Shown here: piece after piece, positions 16,543 through 25,159 of the stretch
Layout: each line of letters begins with the position of its first letter
Position numbering within the stretch: position 1 is the first letter of the stretch
Assembly: GCA_964482955.1 (NCBI GenBank)
Contig: CAYZZW010000009.1
Location: forward strand, 7,984-71,983
Direction of reading: 5' to 3'
Length of the DNA stretch: 64,000 nt
Source: JAPLSN01 sp964482955
Lineage (GTDB): Bacteria > Spirochaetota > Spirochaetia > Treponematales > UBA12059
Notes under the pieces: model-generated
What the model was told of the DNA's origin: nothing
Database searches by the model: none
What the model saw: only the letters and a program-made list of their open reading frames with translations
Program-made: the position numbers and the translations under genes

Positions 16543-17268
16543 TCAAACCGCCGGGCGTTTAATCGGCCGCGCGGCCAGCTCGTAGAGGAAGACGCCCGTC
16601 GCCACGGACACGTTGAGCGAATCCACGTGGCCCGTCTGGGGGATGGAGAGGGCGCCGTCGCAGGTGTCGCGGAGGAGGCGCGAGACGCCCGATCCTTCCG
16701 CGCCCATCACCAGGGCGACGCGGGCGGGCAAGTCGGCGCCGCGGAGCTTGTCGCCGTCCATGTCCGCGGCGTAGCACCAGAAGCCCGCGTCCTTGAGCGA
16801 TCTCAAGGCCCGCGCCAGGTTCGGCACCGTGGCCACCGGCACCCAGGCCAGCGCCCCCGCCGACGCCCGCGCCACGACGTCGGTCTCCTTGGCCGCCCGG
16901 CGATCCGCCGTCACGACCAGGTCCACGCCGAACACGTCCGCCGAGCGGAGGATGGCGCCGTAGTTGTGCGGATCGGTGACGTGGTCCAGCACGAGCGCCA
17001 GTCCCGACGGCTTGTCGAACCCGGCCAGGAACTCGTCCAGGTCCACGGACTTGTCCGCCGCCGCGTCCGTCTCGAAGGCCGCGCCCCGATGGTCGGGCGC
17101 CGCCTTGTCCAGCCACGCCTTGTCGACGCGCCGGACCGCGAGCTTGGCCTTCTTGGCCTCCTCGAGGATCTTCTTGATCCGCGGCCCTTCGACCGCGACG
17201 AGGAGGCTGCCCTTCGCGCCCGAGCGCACGAGCTCTTCGATGCCGTGAAAACCGGTGACGTACCGCAT
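16543..17268 (-). CDS. rlmB: 23S rRNA 2'-O-methyltransferase (RlmB/TrmH-like SpoU family)
   Basis: 241 residues from the ATG at 17268 (MRYVTGFHGIEELV, which matches the usual family start). An in-frame ATG at 17280 is an alternative. The N-terminal substrate-binding domain (about 1-85) is followed by the SpoU knot: LALVLDHVTDPHNYGAILRSADVFGVD (motif 1, Asn and Arg), ALVMGAEGSGVSRLL (motif 2, Glu) and SIPQTGHVDSLNVSVATGVFLYEL (motif 3), which form the AdoMet pocket. RlmB methylates G2251 in E. coli 23S rRNA; the precise target here is inferred. The gene diverges from the LamG lipoprotein gene. Confidence 0.9.
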   Translation of the reverse strand: MRYVTGFHGIEELVRSGAKGSLLVAVEGPRIKKILEEAKKAKLAVRRVDKAWLDKAAPDHRGAAFETDAAADKSVDLDEFLAGFDKPSGLALVLDHVTDPHNYGAILRSADVFGVDLVVTADRRAAKETDVVARASAGALAWVPVATVPNLARALRSLKDAGFWCYAADMDGDKLRGADLPARVALVMGAEGSGVSRLLRDTCDGALSIPQTGHVDSLNVSVATGVFLYELAARPIKRPAV

Positions 17269-17358
17269 GTCCCGGATCATGGCCGGAAACGGCCCCGGGC
17301 GGCAAGCGGCCCGGGTCGCTTTTCCTGGCGCCGTCTTTGAAATCAATGCGAACCGCGA

Positions 17359-17364
17359 TATACT
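17359..17364 (+). promoter_or_regulatory. TATACT -10 element seven nt before a short upstream ORF
   Basis: TATACT, 7 nt, ATG at 17372. The transcript would begin at or next to that ATG. Confidence 0.55.
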
Positions 17365-17371
17365 CCGCCGC

Positions 17372-17425
17372 ATGCGCGCCGCATCCGCGGCGACCGAAAA
17401 CGTCCCCCGACCGGAGCCGTCATGA
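17372..17425 (+). CDS. Possible 17-codon upstream ORF coupled to the lipoprotein gene
   Basis: The ORF MRAASAATENVPRPEPS starts 7 nt after TATACT, and its TGA overlaps the lipoprotein ATG as ATGA. The arrangement suggests that a leaderless uORF delivers ribosomes to the main gene by termination-reinitiation. The purine-rich ACCGGAGCC also gives the main gene a weak Shine-Dalgarno, so the uORF may be fortuitous. Confidence 0.4.
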   Translation: MRAASAATENVPRPEPS

Positions 17426-20259
17426 ACGTATCGTCCCGCTTCTCGAAAACCCTCCGAGCCGCTTTCGGCCTCGCCCTCGTCCTGGCGACCTTGGCCTCCT
17501 GCCAGGCCATCTTCGACCTGAGCGCCGGAGCGAAGCTCACCCTCGAGTTCCCGCGGTCCAAGGACGTCTCGGCCAAAAGCGTCGATTTCAGCCTCATAAC
17601 CGAGTGGCGCCTTCGCCTGACCGGCCCCGGCCCCGACGTCGACAAGACCTACCCCGCCGGCACCACGGGCGCCACGCTCGAGGACATCATCGTCGGCACC
17701 TGGACGATCGCGGTCGACGGCATCGACGCTTCGGACGTCTCCATCTACCACTCGGAGCGGGAAGTCACCCTCAAGCAAGGCGACAACGCGGTGAGTCTCA
17801 CGCTGGCGTGGACGGAGGGGCTGGCGATCGCGCGGATCCACAGCGAGAGCAATCTTGTGGATTCAACGGGACGGTCCGTTCTGACATCATTCACCACGGG
17901 AATCGCGACGACGCCCGATCGTTATTCCGACATCGCCGAGCGGTTGCAAGGCGATTATTACATTCGGTTCGACAGCACGGCCGATGTATCCACCAACGGC
18001 GGCAGTATTCAAATCACCATGAGCGGAGGGAAACCCCTGTACCTCGGCGACGTGTTCACGATCGCGATGTGGATATTTCCCGTACCGGCGACTAATACTT
18101 TCAAAAAGCAAGTCATCGTGAGCAACCAGCCCGGAACGGTCACTGGCGGTTTTTCGACCGGGAGTGGTTTTACTCTGTCGTACAATACGTATGGTGGCGG
18201 TTCGGAAGATGGCGCGCTCTTTTTCGAAACCGCCGACGGAACGGAACGCCGGGCGTTCAAGGTGGACAGCGCGATCAAAACGAACACGTGGCAGCATGTC
18301 GCCGTGGCGGTGGATAAAATCGGCGGTGTCGCGCGGGTATACTTGAACGGCACGCTGGCGTCGACAGTCACTGAAGGACCGGAATTCCTTGCATCGTTCT
18401 TGACCAGTCAATACATCCAGCTAGGCGGGATGATGGACGGCGTCTTTTTCTATTCCGGCCGCATGGACGACGTCTGCTTTTACGGCGGCGCCCTCGACGC
18501 CGCCCAGGTACAGGCTCTCATCGGCCAGAGCGCCTTCGCCGGCGGCTCCGGCATCGCGGCCGATCCCTACCGCGTAGCCAACCCGCAACAGCTCAGCAAC
18601 GTGCGGTGGCTCCTCGACAGGGCGTATGTGTTGGCCAATTCCGCCCCGCTGAACATGAGTTCCTACGAATGGGTGCCCATCGGAACGGAGGCCTCGCCCT
18701 TTACCGGAACCTTCGACGGCGCGGGCAGGGAAATCGGGGCGCTGAACATCAACGCGAACGATGCCTTTCTTTTCGATTCCGCCGGGCTGTTCGGTTACAC
18801 CCGCTCCGCTACACTGAAAAACATTCGATTGTCAAATGCTGCCGTCAGCGTAACATACGCGCCTACCGGTGCCGTCGGCGCCCTCGCAGGAATCGCCGTG
18901 AATACGGACATCTTGAATTGCGCGGCATCAGTCATGATCAATCCGGTGAACGACATCCAGAAGGTCGGCGGCCTCGTCGGACAATACGAAGTCAGGTCCG
19001 GAGCGGGTACGAGGTCGATCGTCGGTTGTTCGGCCAACGCGATAATCGTCGGAGGCGGGACAATCGGCGGGTTGATCGGGTGGGTTTCCGCTGAGACGGG
19101 CAGTACATGCCTCATCCAAGACTGTTCCTCCTCGGGAAGCGCGTCAAGTACGAGATCGGGAAGTATCGTCGGCGGACTCGTCGGGCAACTCGATCCCAAT
19201 ACCCGCACCGAGCGCTCGTGGTCGTCGGCGAACTGCGCCGGGGAACGAAGTGTCGGCGGTTTCGTCGGGTATGCCTATCAGGCGGCGATCGAAGCCTGTT
19301 ACGCGAAAGGAAACGCCACCTACCCCAACGCCGCTTTTGGCGGCAATGGTTCATCGGGCGGTTTTGCCGGATGGGTATCATCCGGCGCCAGCATCAAGAA
19401 TTGTTACTCACTCGGCAATGTGGAAAACCAAGCCACGGTAGTGAATAAGGCCGGCGCCTTTATCGGTTGGGCGGATAATAGCACGGTAGTGGAACGATGT
19501 TACGGAGCCGGCTGCGTGATCAGCCCGAAGGCCGCAGCGGGCGGTTTCTGGGGCGGCAGCAGCACGGTTGTTCCGTCATACTGCCACTACGATCATGACG
19601 CAAACACCTTCGACCCCATGACCTATGATGCCAAGGATCGCACCACCCCGGAAATGATTGTCAGAGGCACCTTTGCCAGCTGGGATATCGCAGACGAGGG
19701 AATAACGAGTTCAAGCCTCTGGGTCATCCGCCCCGGCAGCTACCCCTACCTCCGCTGGCAGGGCACCGCGAACATCCCCATTGCGCCGCTCTTCGTGAAG
19801 TCGGTGAACTACGACAATGCTTCCGGAAAGGTCTCACAGCTTCTCGAAGCGGGCGATTCCATCTCGATAAGATTCAATCAACCGATTTCCAGAGATTCGA
19901 TCGCTCCCGGCGCTTCATGGCCCGTCGGCGGCGCCGGCAGCGTCTTCTTCAATATCAATGAAATCGGGTTCGTATTTGCTCTTAACGCGCCTTCATGGAA
20001 CGTAGGGTCGTTCAGCGCGATAGGGAACTTGTTTTCGGGCGCTAAAACGGATGTATCATACGTTTCCACCGCGAGTCTTTCGGAAGGAGACTGCGTGTTG
20101 ACGCTCGCGTTCGCTTCGGTCGGCGGATCGTTCAATTTCGGTACCGCTACTGCCGCCAATAATCTTCTTTTCACGCCATCCGTGAACATAAGAAGCGCGT
20201 ACAATACGCCGATAACTTCGTCGACTTTTACCCCTACGGTTGGTACGATCTTCTTCTAA
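17422..20259 (+). CDS. Large lipoprotein with LamG-like and GLUG-type repeat domains
   Basis: 945 residues. A lipobox (LATLASC, Cys27) gives a secreted lipoprotein. An N-terminal beta domain (about 30-130, including ITEWRLRLTGPGPDVDKTYPAG) is followed by a LamG/concanavalin-like domain (about 150-370; TNTWQHVAVAVDKIGGVARVYLNGT, RMDDVCFYGGALDAAQV). Next comes a region of GLUG-type repeats (about 380-770) with recurring GGLVGQ, GGLIGW, GGFVGY, GGFAGW and GAFIGW, and then a C-terminal Ig-like region (about 790-945). Such proteins are surface adhesins or glycan binders; the ligand is unknown. From about 17850 the DNA is visibly poorer in GC than its neighbours, as in the other large lipoprotein at 57.7 kb. 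The gene is bounded by its own promoter and terminator. Confidence 0.85.
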   Translation: MNVSSRFSKTLRAAFGLALVLATLASCQAIFDLSAGAKLTLEFPRSKDVSAKSVDFSLITEWRLRLTGPGPDVDKTYPAGTTGATLEDIIVGTWTIAVDGIDASDVSIYHSEREVTLKQGDNAVSLTLAWTEGLAIARIHSESNLVDSTGRSVLTSFTTGIATTPDRYSDIAERLQGDYYIRFDSTADVSTNGGSIQITMSGGKPLYLGDVFTIAMWIFPVPATNTFKKQVIVSNQPGTVTGGFSTGSGFTLSYNTYGGGSEDGALFFETADGTERRAFKVDSAIKTNTWQHVAVAVDKIGGVARVYLNGTLASTVTEGPEFLASFLTSQYIQLGGMMDGVFFYSGRMDDVCFYGGALDAAQVQALIGQSAFAGGSGIAADPYRVANPQQLSNVRWLLDRAYVLANSAPLNMSSYEWVPIGTEASPFTGTFDGAGREIGALNINANDAFLFDSAGLFGYTRSATLKNIRLSNAAVSVTYAPTGAVGALAGIAVNTDILNCAASVMINPVNDIQKVGGLVGQYEVRSGAGTRSIVGCSANAIIVGGGTIGGLIGWVSAETGSTCLIQDCSSSGSASSTRSGSIVGGLVGQLDPNTRTERSWSSANCAGERSVGGFVGYAYQAAIEACYAKGNATYPNAAFGGNGSSGGFAGWVSSGASIKNCYSLGNVENQATVVNKAGAFIGWADNSTVVERCYGAGCVISPKAAAGGFWGGSSTVVPSYCHYDHDANTFDPMTYDAKDRTTPEMIVRGTFASWDIADEGITSSSLWVIRPGSYPYLRWQGTANIPIAPLFVKSVNYDNASGKVSQLLEAGDSISIRFNQPISRDSIAPGASWPVGGAGSVFFNINEIGFVFALNAPSWNVGSFSAIGNLFSGAKTDVSYVSTASLSEGDCVLTLAFASVGGSFNFGTATAANNLLFTPSVNIRSAYNTPITSSTFTPTVGTIFF

Positions 20260-20262
20260 TCG

Positions 20263-20305
20263 AGAAACAGCCGGGAGCCCACCGCCCCCGGCTGTTTCTT
20301 TCGCT
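20263..20305 (+). terminator. Rho-independent terminator of the LamG lipoprotein gene
   Basis: A 12-bp perfect stem (GAAACAGCCGGG at 20263-20274 with CCCGGCTGTTTC at 20287-20298) followed by a T-rich tail. Confidence 0.85.
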
Positions 20306-20309
20306 CTTT

Positions 20310-20395
20310 CCCTTCTTCTCTTCTCTTAAACCCTCTTCTCTCTTCTCCGTGTCCTCCGTGGCAAAAACTCCGTGCTCTCCGTGGTTGCCTCCCCG
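20310..20395 (-). repeat. Half copy of the CACGAAG/CACGGAG intergenic repeat
   Basis: On the minus strand this reads GCCACGGAGGACACGGAGAA, then AGAGGGTTTAA, matching the same module at 22322-22420 and 29304-29390. Only one arm is present. Confidence 0.6.
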
Positions 20396-20442
20396 CTGTG
20401 GGTCGGTTTCATCGGCGGCCTCTTCGCGCCGAAGCCGTGCCG

Positions 20443-21264
20443 TCACGGCAGCAGCTGGTAGTCCTGCACGATCTGTATCGTGCTTTCGACGTCGGTGACG
20501 CCGGGCACCGCGTGCGCGGCGGCGAGGGCGGCGTCCACGGCCGCCTGGCTGTTCGACACGCCGCGCAGCGTCACCTGTCCGCCGCGCACCTCCGCCTCCG
20601 CGAAGTGCACGGGCAGGTTCTTCGCGTAGACCACTTCGTCGATGACGCGGCTGCCGAGGAGCAGTTCGGCGAACCGCGCTTTGCCGGCCTGGTCGGCCGC
20701 GGCGTCCGCGCGGAGCTTCGCGGCGGCCACGAGGAAGCCGACGAGGGCGTCCGGGGCGAAGGTCGCGGAATTCACGCAGAGATCGTAGTTGGACGGATCG
20801 AGCCAATCGACGTCGAAGAAAAAGCGGTGGAAGCCGGCGCGATCCTGGTCGTTCTTGTGGACGAGCCGCTCGGCCTGGCGTTCGGGGAGGGCGGATTCCT
20901 TGGCGGTGGCCGACACGCGCTTGCGGAAGGGCGCGTCGACAAGGACGGACAGGACGCCTGCTACGCCCGAGAACACGGAAAAGCCGCCGCGACCCACGAC
21001 GAGACACGGGCCCTTCGTCGCCTCGTCGTAGAGGACGAGCTTCAGGTAATGCAGGTATTCGTCGCGGTCGCGCGACATGGCCGCGGCGAGCGACGGTTTC
21101 TTTTCGTCGAAGCGACGCGTCCGCTCGGAGCCGAAGCCGATCTCCTCGAGCCGTTTTTCCACGTACGCGCGGTCGACGTTGCGGAAGCCCAGAGCCTCCG
21201 CGAGCTTTCCGATGGTGCCCTCGGAAACGGCGCCTGGCTGCCTGGCGAGGCACATCACGTTCAT
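20443..21264 (-). CDS. Cytidylate-kinase-like protein with C-terminal BON domain
   Basis: 273 residues. The N-terminal 190 resemble the cytidylate-kinase-like family (Pfam Cytidylate_kin2): RQPGAVSEGTIGKLAEALGF at the nucleotide-binding position, a DEKKPSLAAAMSRDRDEYLHYL helix, GPCLVVGRGG, the Arg-rich region FRKRVSATAKESALPERQAERLVHKNDQDRAGFHRFFF, and DPSNYDLCVNS. The usual GSGG of the P-loop is replaced by GAVSEG, so ATP binding may be altered or lost. A BON-like domain (about 200-270; VHFAEAEVRGGQVTLRGVSNSQAAVDAALAAAHAVPGVTDV) follows. BON domains normally bind phospholipid or are periplasmic, so this fusion is unusual. AAGGAGGGGG precedes the ATG. Confidence 0.8.
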   Translation of the reverse strand: MNVMCLARQPGAVSEGTIGKLAEALGFRNVDRAYVEKRLEEIGFGSERTRRFDEKKPSLAAAMSRDRDEYLHYLKLVLYDEATKGPCLVVGRGGFSVFSGVAGVLSVLVDAPFRKRVSATAKESALPERQAERLVHKNDQDRAGFHRFFFDVDWLDPSNYDLCVNSATFAPDALVGFLVAAAKLRADAAADQAGKARFAELLLGSRVIDEVVYAKNLPVHFAEAEVRGGQVTLRGVSNSQAAVDAALAAAHAVPGVTDVESTIQIVQDYQLLP

Positions 21265-21384
21265 GACCCCCTCCTTCCGCCGGGGCTCGCCGCCCCGCCG
21301 TGCGTACTGTCTACGTTAAACGTAGTACCGTCCGGAGCAGTCGTCAAACGCCGTCGACGCGGCGGGGGGCGCCCAACGCACTTC

Positions 21385-21413
21385 TTCCATAAATATGAAC
21401 GCGGGTATATAGT
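21385..21413 (+). promoter_or_regulatory. Promoter of the EamA transporter gene
   Basis: TTCCAT (21385-21390), 17 nt, TATAGT (21408-21413), then 9 nt to the ATG at 21423. No Shine-Dalgarno fits in the remaining space. Confidence 0.5.
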
Positions 21414-21422
21414 CGATTCACC

Positions 21423-22319
21423 ATGGAACGAATCGGCGAACTCGCGGCCTTCGGCACGGCCATCTGCTGGACCCTGTCGGCCATCTTTTTCGAAAAGGCG
21501 TCGAAGCGCGTCGGCAGCTTCGCGGTCAACTTCTACAAAGTCGTCATCGCGCTCGCGCTGCTCGCGGTCGTGAACGCCTTCCTCCGGGGTATGCCCCTGC
21601 CGCTCGACGCGCCTCCGCGCGCGTGGTTTTTCCTGAGCCTGTCGAGTTTCGTCGGCTTCGTCGTGGCCGACATCTTCCTTTTTTCGGCGTACGCGCTCAT
21701 CGGCTCGCGCATGACGACGCTATTCCTCGCGCTCTCGGCGCCCATCACCGCGCTGTTCGGCTTCCTCTTCATGGGGGAAGTGATGCCGGTCCGCGGCCTC
21801 CTGGCGATGGTCATCGTCATAGTCGGCATCGCGCTGGCAGTGCTCGGGAAGGGCGACGCGAAGGTACTGGCCTCCGGCGACAAGACCATGGCGAAGGGCT
21901 ACCTGTTCGCCTTCCTCTCGTCGATCGGGCAGGCGGGCGGGCTCATCCTCACGAAGGCCGGTCTCGGAAACTACGACCCCATCGCCGGCACGCAGATCCG
22001 CCTCATGATCGCCATTCCCGGCTTCGCGCTCGTGTCGCTCCTCTTCGGGCAGGCGCGGAAGGTGTTCGTCGAAGCCCCGCGCGACCCCGCGGGCGCCCGC
22101 GCCACCTTCGTCGGCGCCGTCTTCGGCCCGACCCTCGGCGTGAGCCTCTCGCTCTTCGCGCTCCAGCACACGTTGGCCGGCACCGCGAGCACCCTCATCG
22201 GCCTGACCCCGGTCCTCATCATCGCCCCGTCGGTCTTCCTCCTCAAACAGAAAGTGAGCGTCCTCGAAGTGGTCGGCGCCGTGGTGGCGGTAGCGGGGGC
22301 GGCCGTATTTTTCATGTAA
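21423..22319 (+). CDS. EamA/DMT-family transporter
   Basis: A 298-residue integral membrane protein with about ten hydrophobic helices arranged as two EamA repeats of five. The first includes ELAAFGTAICWTLSAIFFEKASKRVG and the SAPITALFGFLFMGEVMPVRGLLAMVIVIVGIALAVLG pair. The second runs from KGYLFAFLSSIGQAGGLILTKAGL to the C-terminal GLTPVLIIAPSVFLLKQKVSVLEVVGAVVAVAGAAVFFM. The family exports amino acids, nucleobases or drugs; the substrate cannot be read from sequence. It is monocistronic and followed by repeats. Confidence 0.9.
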   Translation: MERIGELAAFGTAICWTLSAIFFEKASKRVGSFAVNFYKVVIALALLAVVNAFLRGMPLPLDAPPRAWFFLSLSSFVGFVVADIFLFSAYALIGSRMTTLFLALSAPITALFGFLFMGEVMPVRGLLAMVIVIVGIALAVLGKGDAKVLASGDKTMAKGYLFAFLSSIGQAGGLILTKAGLGNYDPIAGTQIRLMIAIPGFALVSLLFGQARKVFVEAPRDPAGARATFVGAVFGPTLGVSLSLFALQHTLAGTASTLIGLTPVLIIAPSVFLLKQKVSVLEVVGAVVAVAGAAVFFM

Positions 22320-22321
22320 GG

Positions 22322-22412
22322 CTTCACCACGAAGAGCACGAAGGTTGAGCCACGAGCGAAGCTTAGCGAGTATTCGAGCGTTAGGGCACGAAGGAAGAGG
22401 GGAGAGGGTTTA
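22322..22412 (+). repeat. Half copy of the CACGAAG intergenic repeat with inserted module
   Basis: CACCACGAAGAGCACGAAGG, then CCACGA interrupted by GCGAAGCTTAGCGAGTATTC and GAGCGTTAG, then GGCACGAAGGAAGAGG and AGAGGGTTTAAG. The opposite arm is missing. Confidence 0.65.
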
Positions 22413-22429
22413 AGATAGGCTATCGCGGG

Positions 22430-22556
22430 CCGGTTCTTAGCCAGCGAAAGCGCACCGTGATTCGTTCGGCTTGCCAGCCGTTGTGCGGCCCTACTGGGGC
22501 AAGGCGGCGCCAGCTTGTTTGAACCGTATGCGCCGGGTCGGGTGGCGCCTTCCAAG
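22430..22556 (+). repeat. Partial or decayed copy of the hairpin repeat (copy A')
   Basis: It begins CCGGTTCTTAGCCAGCGAAA, nearly identical to the start of copy A 127 nt downstream, and keeps the GTGCGG...TACTGGGG block. It lacks the long palindromic hairpin. The rest of the 22320-22905 gap holds no gene. Confidence 0.6.
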
Positions 22557-22793
22557 CCGGTCCTTAGCCAGCGAAAGCCCGCCGCGATTCGCCGACCGTC
22601 AAACCGTCGTGCGGCATTACTGGGGACACCCGGCGCCCGATGACGAACCGGATGCGACCGCCGGGTGGGGCATACCAGTACCCATGACGAATATTGCGAG
22701 TACTCTCGCCTATTCGTCATGGGTACTGGTATGCCCCGGACCCCGGTCACCTCGGTTCGACCTTCGTCCGCCGCACTTTCCCGGAAAGCCTCA
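22557..22793 (+). repeat. Hairpin repeat element, copy A
   Basis: A block of about 235 nt shared with 29612-29835. Its centre (22667-22737) is a 27-bp perfect inverted repeat around a 17-nt middle that itself holds GCGAG-TACT-CTCGC. The conserved upstream flank is GTGCGG, TTACTGGGGACACCCGGCG; the downstream flank is GTCCGCCGCAC, TTCCCG. Pair C22676-G22728 is A29718-T29770 in the other copy. ORFs across it are not conserved synonymously, so a structural role is more likely than coding. Confidence 0.8.
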
Positions 22794-22905
22794 ATGACGG
22801 TTACAGTTCCTCGATCACGGCCCGCGACCCGCGTGTTGCCTTTCGTCGACCGGGCGGCTACAATGACCGTATCATAAAATCGATCCATAAAGTCCGGAGG
22901 CCGCC

Positions 22906-23460
22906 ATGATCGACCTTGAAGAGTACGGAAACCTCGCGAACGACACCGGAGCCTTCCTCGACATCGAGCTGGAAATCCAGAAAGAGGCGCTCAAGACCTG
23001 GGAAGAAAAGCCCGGGCAGAACTACTTCCTCGTGGAAATCCGCGACGGCAAGCTCCTGGCCGGCTACTGCCTCTACCACCGCGCCGCCAACACCGACTTC
23101 ACGATGGACATCCACAGCTTCGTCGTGGACCGCGACTACCGCGACAAGGGCGTGGGCGTGCGCCTCCTCGAGATGGTGGAAGACGAGCTCCTTTCCACGA
23201 TGGGCCACGCCATCCTCCGCATCGAAATCTCCCGCAAGAAGGAATCGATCGTCGGCGACCAGTTCTTCGCGGAGAACGGCTTCGAAATGATCGGACACAT
23301 CCCCGACTTTTACGAAGAGGGGAACGACTACTACATCTACGTGCGCCACGTCTGCCCCGAGCCGGACGAGCCCGAAGAGCTGGAGTCCGGCGAACGCCTG
23401 GCCGCGCAGGGCGGGCCGGAAGACGGAGGACAGAAAGCGGGAGAGCCCTCCGTCGGTTGA
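22906..23460 (+). CDS. GNAT-family N-acetyltransferase
   Basis: A 184-residue protein behind a CCGGAGG Shine-Dalgarno and a TACAAT hexamer about 45 nt upstream. The GNAT fold is shown by the beta4/acetyl-CoA motif FVVDRDYRDKGVGVRLLEMVEDEL (R-D-K-G-V-G in the pyrophosphate loop, near residue 80-90) and the following beta strand AILRIEISRKKES, then FFAENGFEMIGHIPDFYEEGNDYYIYVR, typical of amino-group acetylation of small molecules or peptides. The last 35 residues are acidic and low complexity (PEPDEPEELESGERL). The substrate is unknown. It sits immediately after hairpin-repeat copy A. Confidence 0.88.
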   Translation: MIDLEEYGNLANDTGAFLDIELEIQKEALKTWEEKPGQNYFLVEIRDGKLLAGYCLYHRAANTDFTMDIHSFVVDRDYRDKGVGVRLLEMVEDELLSTMGHAILRIEISRKKESIVGDQFFAENGFEMIGHIPDFYEEGNDYYIYVRHVCPEPDEPEELESGERLAAQGGPEDGGQKAGEPSVG

Positions 23461-23809
23461 GCGGGGCGCTCCCGGCGCTTCGCGCCGGTCGGGGTTTCCG
23501 CTTCAAGTCCTCGAACGTGGCGTGCGCCGCGTTCTCCGGGCTTTTCGCTCCTACCCCTAGCGCGGAATCCAGACGTACGGCTGGCTTTGGACCGATATTA
23601 GGCGGCATTTCCCGCCGATTCTCCCCGCGGACCCTGTTTTTTTTCGTCCAATCTGCCGAAAATTATCAGACGAGGTCCCGACGCTCCGGAAACGGCGCGT
23701 CGTAGAGCGGCTTCGGCGGAGGCGGAGGACGCGCGTGTCGTCCGCGCGCCCGCGACAGCACCGCGCGCCCGAGCGAACGGGTTTCCGCGGATTCCGAGGA
23801 CGGACGCAG
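23461..23809. other. Gene-free intergenic stretch
   Basis: About 350 nt without a convincing ORF. Visible are a CCGGCGC-TTC-GCGCCGG hairpin (about 23470-23487) just after the acetyltransferase stop, a T8 run near 23637 without a proper stem before it, and a short AT-rich patch (AAAATTATCAG, about 23659) that may hold the promoter of the next gene. Confidence 0.4.
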
Positions 23810-25045
23810 GTGAAATCGTATTCGATCAGGAACGGCATCGTCGTCGCCCCGGGTTCGATCCAGCCCAAGGGCACGCTGGGCATCACGGCGGGACGTCTCA
23901 CCGACCGTATCCCCAAGGGCCCGTCGATCGACCTCGGTGGGGACGTGTACGTGTATCCCGCGCTCGTCAACTCCCACGACCATCTCCGCGGCGATTACCT
24001 GCCGCGCGTCGGCCCGCCCGAGGGCGTCTTCTACCTGAACTGGGCGCCCTGGGACAACGATCTCAAGGCTTCCAAGACCTTCGTCGAGCGCTCGGCCCTC
24101 AATTTCGACCAAATGTACCAGCTCGGGAGCTACAAGAACCTCTTTTCGGGCGTGGCGACGGTCAACGACCACTTTCCGCACGAGATCAACGATCCTTACA
24201 TCTCCAAGCTGCCCATCCGCGTCATCAAGGAATACACGCTCGCGCACGAATGTTCGAGCTTCGACCTCAAGTGGGGCGACGGCATCGATATCGAGCACGC
24301 GCGCGCCCTCGAGAAGGACTGGCCCTTCATCACCCACCTGGAAGAGGGCTTCGACCCCGAGTCGACCGACGGCGTCGGCGTCCTGGAAAGGCACAAGGCG
24401 CTGGACGACCACGCGCTCCTCATCCACTGCATCGGCTTTTCCGACGCGGACATCGCCAAGGTGGCCAAGGCCGGCGCGTCCGTGTCCTGGTGCCCCGGCT
24501 CGAACATGTTCATGTTCAACGTCACCTGCAAGATCCGCAAGCTCCTCGAGGCCGGGGTCAACGTGGCGTTCGGCACCGACTCGACGCACACGGGCACGCC
24601 CAACCTGCTCGCCGAGATCAAGTACGGCCGCGAACTCTACCGCTCCATGTACGGCGAGGACCTGCCGGCCAAGACCATCTTCGACATGGTCACGGTCAAC
24701 TCGGCGCGCGCGTTCCGCATGCAGGACCGCGTCGGCACGCTCGAAAACGGCAAGTTCGCGGACGTGCTCGTCGTACGCGCCAGGCACGACGACCCCTACG
24801 AGAACCTGGTTCGGGCGACGCCCGAGGACATCCTCTTCCTCTCGGTCGAAGGCGAGCCCGTGCTCGCGGCGGTCGAGTACGCCGGCGCCCTCGGCGCGGA
24901 CGACCCGCCCGCGGGCTACGAAGCCGTGACCATCGACGGCCGGCGGACGCTCGTGAAGGGCGCCCCGCTGGATCTGTACCGGACGGTGCGGAAGCTCGTC
25001 GGCTTCGACAAGAAGCTCGAATATCTTCCGTTCGAGGTGGCGTGA
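23810..25045 (+). CDS. Metal-dependent amidohydrolase
   Basis: 411 residues from the GTG at 23810 (VKSYSIRNGIVVAPGS); an ATG at 23735 would add an unlikely Arg-rich extension. This is an amidohydrolase-superfamily barrel of the chlorohydrolase/cytosine-deaminase type. The first metal pair is in NSHDHLRGD (His56, His58), a His is in ITHLEEGFD, another in LLIHCIG, and the catalytic Asp is in VAFGTDSTHTGTPN. A beta-sandwich subdomain is built from both termini (KFADVLVVRARHDDPYENLVRATPEDILFLSVEG). The substrate is unknown; guanine- and cytosine-deaminase, atrazine-hydrolase and TRZ/ATZ families are close. All metal ligands are present, unlike the amidohydrolase at 54-55.5 kb. Confidence 0.88.
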   Translation: MKSYSIRNGIVVAPGSIQPKGTLGITAGRLTDRIPKGPSIDLGGDVYVYPALVNSHDHLRGDYLPRVGPPEGVFYLNWAPWDNDLKASKTFVERSALNFDQMYQLGSYKNLFSGVATVNDHFPHEINDPYISKLPIRVIKEYTLAHECSSFDLKWGDGIDIEHARALEKDWPFITHLEEGFDPESTDGVGVLERHKALDDHALLIHCIGFSDADIAKVAKAGASVSWCPGSNMFMFNVTCKIRKLLEAGVNVAFGTDSTHTGTPNLLAEIKYGRELYRSMYGEDLPAKTIFDMVTVNSARAFRMQDRVGTLENGKFADVLVVRARHDDPYENLVRATPEDILFLSVEGEPVLAAVEYAGALGADDPPAGYEAVTIDGRRTLVKGAPLDLYRTVRKLVGFDKKLEYLPFEVA

Positions 25046-25159
25046 CGCATGGCGAAGGTTCCGGTTTTCGGCTACAGTACAACCGACGGGGAACGCGCGG
25101 GCGCGGCAGGCGCCCGTCCGGCGGTTCCGTCGACCTCTCCGGGATTCATGGGGTAAGGC

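Noticed and set aside
22471..22797. A 108-codon ORF over hairpin-repeat copy A with a similar ORF in copy B
   Set aside because: The shared words follow nucleotide identity, substitutions are mostly nonsynonymous, and the arm changes preserve base pairing, not protein.
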